A stretch of 10,398 nt of DNA. Source: PVC group bacterium (GTDB lineage: Bacteria > Verrucomicrobiota > Kiritimatiellia > SS1-B-03-39 > UBA6053). The stretch spans positions 1 to 10,398 of the forward strand of contig PXAS01000207.1 in NCBI GenBank assembly GCA_003565815.1, written 5' to 3'. Below the pieces are notes generated by a model. That model searched no databases. It was given only the letters and a program-made list of their open reading frames with translations, and was not told the DNA's origin. This document shows, in pieces, positions 7,475-10,398 of the stretch; positions within the stretch are counted from its first letter, which is position 1; the number at the start of each line of letters is the position of its first letter. The position numbers were made by a program, and so were the translations under genes.

Positions 7475-8532
7475 CATCCGCCCCCCACGCCCCCGCTCCC
7501 CTCTCCCTGGCTTTGATGGGCTTCGGACGAATCGCCGAACGCGTCCACTTGCCCGTCCTCCGCAATTTGTCCGGCGCCCGCGTCACCGCCATCGTGGAGG
7601 CCGACCCCGCCCGCAGGAAAGACGCCGCACAGTGGCTGGACGCTTCCGCCATCCATGCGAATGCGGAGGCCGTATGGGAAAACCCCGCCGTGGATGCGGT
7701 CATCATCTGCTTGCCACCCGCCCTGCATGCGGAGGCGGCCCTTGCGGCCCGCTCGGCGGGCAAACATTGCTATTTGGAAAAACCGATTGCCACCACCCCC
7801 GAGGAGGGACGGCGGATTTTGGACGCATGGCGGGACGCGCCCCTGACCGCACAAATCGGATTCAACTACCGCCATCACCCGCTCGTCCGGGAACTTCGCG
7901 CCCGCATTCACTCGGGTGAACTGGGTGAAATCCGCTCCGTGCGCTCCCGGTTTCATTCCCACACCGGCGCCATGCAGTCTTGGAAACAAACCCGGACCCA
8001 AGGCGGGGGCGTGCTCTTGGACTTGGCCTCCCACCATCTCGATTTGATCCCGCATTTGCTCGGGGTGTCCGTCCAAAGCGTCGAGGCCACCCTGGCGTCC
8101 ATCCACAGCGAAGCGGACAAAGCGGAAATCACCTTGCATCTGGCCCGGGACATCCAAGCCACCTCCAGCTTCTCACTGGTCGACGGAAACGAAGATCTCC
8201 TGGAAGTGACGGGATCCAAAAAATCCCTGGTCTTCGACCGTCAACGCGGGCTGTCCCTCCGAGCACCCGATGCGCCCCCCCTCCCCCCCTGGCCGCAACG
8301 ACTGTGGCTTGCGGCCAAACATCCCCACGTCCGTGCCAAACTGCTTCATCCCGGCGCGGAACCTTCCTATGAGGCGGCCCTCGGTCATTTTCTCAACGCG
8401 ATTCGCGCCGGAGAGGCCGGCAGCCCCTCCCTGCGCGACGGACAGAACAGCCTGCTCCTCGTTGCCGCCGCCGAACGGGCCGCGGAAACCGGAAATCCAC
8501 AGAAAATCGAGCCGTCCCCTTCCCCTGCATGA
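7471..8532 (+). CDS. Gfo/Idh/MocA family NAD(P)-dependent oxidoreductase
   Basis: 353-residue sugar dehydrogenase-like enzyme. Its N-terminal Rossmann fold shows ALMGFGRIAERVHLP (14-28, GFGRIA being the nucleotide loop). Next come CLPPALHAEAALAARSAGKH (80-99) and the family's signature EKP (103-105), whose lysine is catalytic in characterised members. GFNYRHHP (130-137) and GGGVLLDLASHHLD (178-191) follow, with D184 and H188 in the conserved GGxxxDxxxH arrangement. All key residues are present, so it should be active, probably oxidising or reducing a nucleotide sugar or glycan sugar at one carbon; the substrate cannot be told from sequence. The ATG lies in an ATGA overlap with the flippase stop, and no Shine-Dalgarno is visible in the pyrimidine-rich sequence before it, so translation likely depends on re-initiation. 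Its own stop again overlaps the GT4 start. Two C7 tracts around 8275-8289 encode a proline-rich linker. Confidence 0.9.
   Translation: MTSAPHAPAPLSLALMGFGRIAERVHLPVLRNLSGARVTAIVEADPARRKDAAQWLDASAIHANAEAVWENPAVDAVIICLPPALHAEAALAARSAGKHCYLEKPIATTPEEGRRILDAWRDAPLTAQIGFNYRHHPLVRELRARIHSGELGEIRSVRSRFHSHTGAMQSWKQTRTQGGGVLLDLASHHLDLIPHLLGVSVQSVEATLASIHSEADKAEITLHLARDIQATSSFSLVDGNEDLLEVTGSKKSLVFDRQRGLSLRAPDAPPLPPWPQRLWLAAKHPHVRAKLLHPGAEPSYEAALGHFLNAIRAGEAGSPSLRDGQNSLLLVAAAERAAETGNPQKIEPSPSPA
8275..8289 (+). repeat. Two adjacent C7 mononucleotide tracts separated by one T
   Basis: Positions 8275-8281 and 8283-8289 are each seven cytosines, split by T8282, inside the Gfo/Idh/MocA gene. They encode an APPLPPW linker. 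The reading frame is intact on both sides, so the gene is ON as given. Runs of this length are mildly prone to slippage or sequencing error. Confidence 0.6.
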
Positions 8533-9716
8533 AAATTTTGCTCATCAACGACTATGGTTACCCCGCCGGAGGAACGGAGATCAAACTCCGCCATTTCCGC
8601 CAGGCCTTGCGGGAAAGGGGCCACGAAGTGCGCCTCTTCACCAGCAACGCCGGAGCCGCTTCCCCCGAAGACATCTTCGCGGACCACACCTGCCCGGGAT
8701 CGAATTCGTCCATCCGCATTCTCACTCAAACCTTCAACCCCGCCGCGGCCTTCTCCCTCTGGCGTCTCCTTCGCGCGTTTCAGCCGGACGTGGTACACGT
8801 ACACATGTTTCTCACCCAACTTTCCCCGGCCATCCTGCGGGTGCTGCGAAACGTGCCCACCCTGCACGCCGTGACCTGGTACCGGTGCATTTGCCCTTTG
8901 GGCACCAAGCGATTGCCAGACGGGACCCTCTGCACCCTGCCCCAAGGCCGTATCTGCGCCCAAAACGGATGCATTTCCCGTAAAGACGGAGTGCTCCTGA
9001 CCCTGCAAAGGCGTCTGCTCAACGCTTGGAAGGCGAAGGCATTCGATCAGGTGGTCGCGGTCAGCGAAGCCGTTCGGCAACGTCTGCTGGCCGAGGGACA
9101 CGGGGTGGATCAGGTGATCCCCAACGGGGTGCCGGTGGTGCCGCCGCGTCCGCCCCTGTCCAATCCGCCCTTGGCCCTGTACTGCGGAAGGTTGGTGCCG
9201 GAAAAAGGCGTGGACATTCTGTTGCGGGCCTTCGCACGGGCGGCACGGAAAATCCCCGACGCCCGTTTGCTCATCGCGGGCGAGGGCCCCCGGGCGGACG
9301 ATCTCCGGAAATTGGCCGTGGATTTGGGGATAAGCGAGCGCGTGGAAATGACCGGCCATCTTGACGTGAATGCTTTGGCGCACCGGGCGGAAACCGCCTG
9401 GGTGCAGATCGTCCCCTCCCAATGGGAGGAGCCCTTCGGGCTGGTGGCCGCCGAAGCCATGATGCGCGGGACCGCCGTCATCGCCACCCGCTATGCCGGG
9501 CTTGCCGAACAAGTCGTGCATGGCGAAACCGGCCTGCTGACCCCTCCCGGCGATGCGGACGCCATGGCAGACGCCATTCAACGCATTCTTTCCGACCGGG
9601 AATGGGCCGAAACCCTGGGCAAAGCCGCCCGCGAACGGGCCCTGGCGGAATACGCCCTGGATAAATTCGTGGACCAATTCGAAACCCTGTATCAACAACT
9701 CATTCATCACGCCTGA
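8529..9716 (+). CDS. Family 4 glycosyltransferase (GT-B, retaining)
   Basis: 395-residue glycosyltransferase with the standard two-domain GT-B layout. The N-terminal acceptor domain opens with LLINDYGYPAGGTEI (4-18), whose GG loop is typical, and continues to PDVVHVHMF (86-94). A cysteine-rich insertion follows (C120, C122, C135, C143, C148). The C-terminal nucleotide-sugar domain has VAVSE (176-180), VIPNGV (196-201), YCGRLVPEKG (218-227), LIAGEGP (248-254) and the GT4 E-x7-E pair E301/E309 in EPFGLVAAEAMMRGTAVIA. All elements needed for activity are present. It should add one sugar from a nucleotide donor to a lipid-linked or protein-bound acceptor at the cytoplasmic membrane face; donor and acceptor are unknown. 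ATG sits in an ATGA overlap with the upstream oxidoreductase and has no Shine-Dalgarno. The AlkP gene starts 11 nt after its stop, so it is an inner gene of the rightward operon. Confidence 0.93.
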   Translation: MKILLINDYGYPAGGTEIKLRHFRQALRERGHEVRLFTSNAGAASPEDIFADHTCPGSNSSIRILTQTFNPAAAFSLWRLLRAFQPDVVHVHMFLTQLSPAILRVLRNVPTLHAVTWYRCICPLGTKRLPDGTLCTLPQGRICAQNGCISRKDGVLLTLQRRLLNAWKAKAFDQVVAVSEAVRQRLLAEGHGVDQVIPNGVPVVPPRPPLSNPPLALYCGRLVPEKGVDILLRAFARAARKIPDARLLIAGEGPRADDLRKLAVDLGISERVEMTGHLDVNALAHRAETAWVQIVPSQWEEPFGLVAAEAMMRGTAVIATRYAGLAEQVVHGETGLLTPPGDADAMADAIQRILSDREWAETLGKAARERALAEYALDKFVDQFETLYQQLIHHA

Positions 9717-9727
9717 AAGTACATCTC

Positions 9728-10398
9728 ATGACAAAAAACGCACAAAATTCCAAACCATCTCCCCTCGTGATTCTGGGAATCGACGCCGGGGATCCCGCTC
9801 TCATCCACCGCTGGGCGGCGGAAGGCGTTCTGCCCAACCTCTCCGCGTTGATGGAACGCGGTTGCTGGGGCGAGACCCACAGTCCGGAACTGGTCAGCGA
9901 ACACGGGGTCTGGCTCTCCCTCTTCAGCGGCAAGTCGCGCGCGCAGCACGGGTATTATTATTTCCGGCAGCTCAAACCCGGCACCTACGATTTGGAAGCC
10001 AAAACCGGCATGGAAATTGACGCCCCGCCGTTCTGGACCCTTTGGACGGGCCGGGAGGATCGCAAAGCCGCGATCGTGGATGCGCCCGATGAAGGGGTTC
10101 GTGAAGGTCTCCCCGGCCTGCAACTCGTGAACTGGGCCAGCCACCACAATTGGGACCCCACCCGATATCCCACCGGAGCCTCCTCCGAGGCCCTGTTGCG
10201 GGAGATCCAAAGTCAATACGGCGAGCGGGAAATCACCCCGGAGAATGCCAACAGCACCTGGGAGGAAGATCTGGCCATTTACCGCGATTTGCTCCCCCGC
10301 ATCCGCAACAAGGGAAAAGTCTGTCGCGATCTGTTTACCCGGGAACCCTTCGACCTCTGCGTCACCGTGTTTGCCGAATCCCACGCCGCCAGCCACCA
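9728..10398 (+). CDS. Alkaline-phosphatase-superfamily protein (type I phosphodiesterase/nucleotide pyrophosphatase), 3'-truncated by window edge
   Basis: The first 223 residues of an AlkP-fold metal-dependent phosphohydrolase or phosphotransferase; the frame runs open to the last base. N-terminal sequence VILGIDAGDPALIHRWAAEG then LPNLSALMERG (35-45) is the classical start of the family, with D19 as the first metal ligand candidate. GVWLSLFSGKSRAQHGYYY (60-78) corresponds to the usual nucleophile/TG..P..HG block, and DLCVTVFAESHAASH (209-223) to the metal-binding acid/histidine block (E217, H219 or H223). The nucleophile Ser/Thr cannot be fixed: S57 is the best candidate. No signal peptide is seen in what is visible, so it may be cytoplasmic. 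In a glycan operon such proteins may add or remove phospho-substituents; this is inference. Start ATG has only a weak upstream GAAAG. The region carrying the remaining metal ligands lies outside the window. Confidence 0.83.
   Translation, partial: MTKNAQNSKPSPLVILGIDAGDPALIHRWAAEGVLPNLSALMERGCWGETHSPELVSEHGVWLSLFSGKSRAQHGYYYFRQLKPGTYDLEAKTGMEIDAPPFWTLWTGREDRKAAIVDAPDEGVREGLPGLQLVNWASHHNWDPTRYPTGASSEALLREIQSQYGEREITPENANSTWEEDLAIYRDLLPRIRNKGKVCRDLFTREPFDLCVTVFAESHAASH

Noticed and set aside
8385..9710. 441-codon minus-strand open frame opposite the GT4 gene
   Set aside because: His/Gly/Gln-rich shadow; the opposite strand encodes every GT4 signature.
1..10398. Defence system, prophage, insertion sequence, CRISPR array or tRNA
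   Set aside because: No transposase, integrase, nuclease, regularly spaced repeat, terminal inverted repeat or tRNA-like cloverleaf was found on either strand by reading.

Overview
The window is gene-dense, clearly GC-rich bacterial chromosomal DNA: nine protein genes, almost no intergenic space, and no tRNA, rRNA, insertion sequence, CRISPR array or phage gene. The content (cell-surface glycan genes, a Wzx-type flippase, a lipid-modification gene pair) points to a free-living Gram-negative bacterium. Several start codons follow pyrimidine-rich stretches with no Shine-Dalgarno sequence and depend on overlap with the preceding gene. A member of the Verrucomicrobiota/PVC group would fit the style, but this is a weak inference and the phylum cannot be fixed from the window.

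Left part (2-1869, + strand): the 3' end of an FAD-dependent oxidoreductase of the COG2907 type, coupled by an ATGA overlap to a complete DUF1365 gene. In many bacteria this pair is followed by a cyclopropane-fatty-acyl-phospholipid-synthase-like methyltransferase and takes part in phospholipid fatty-acid modification. Here no methyltransferase follows; the pair ends tail-to-tail against the next, oppositely oriented unit.

Middle part (1784-4538, - strand): a two-gene unit. A large polytopic membrane protein resembling the LIC_10190 family comes first, then a membrane-anchored family-2 glycosyltransferase, overlapping by 8 nt. The glycosyltransferase and DUF1365 genes overlap by 86 nt at their 3' ends.

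Right part (4624-10398, + strand): five tightly spaced genes read as one operon, starting from an 85-bp divergent intergenic region. They encode a UDP-galactopyranose-mutase/protoporphyrinogen-oxidase-like FAD oxidoreductase, a 12-TM Wzx/MVF-type flippase, a Gfo/Idh/MocA sugar dehydrogenase, a GT4 glycosyltransferase, and an alkaline-phosphatase-superfamily (type I phosphodiesterase) protein cut by the window edge. Two junctions are 4-nt ATGA overlaps and two are short gaps (16 and 11 nt).

The middle and right parts look like one glycan-building locus: nucleotide-sugar or sugar modification (FAD enzyme, Gfo/Idh/MocA), sugar transfer (GT2, GT4), export of a lipid-linked glycan (flippase), an uncharacterised membrane step (LIC_10190-like), and possibly phosphate-group chemistry (AlkP protein). 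I see no wholly new class of system. The least understood parts are the LIC_10190-like/GT2 pair, the leading FAD enzyme and the AlkP protein.
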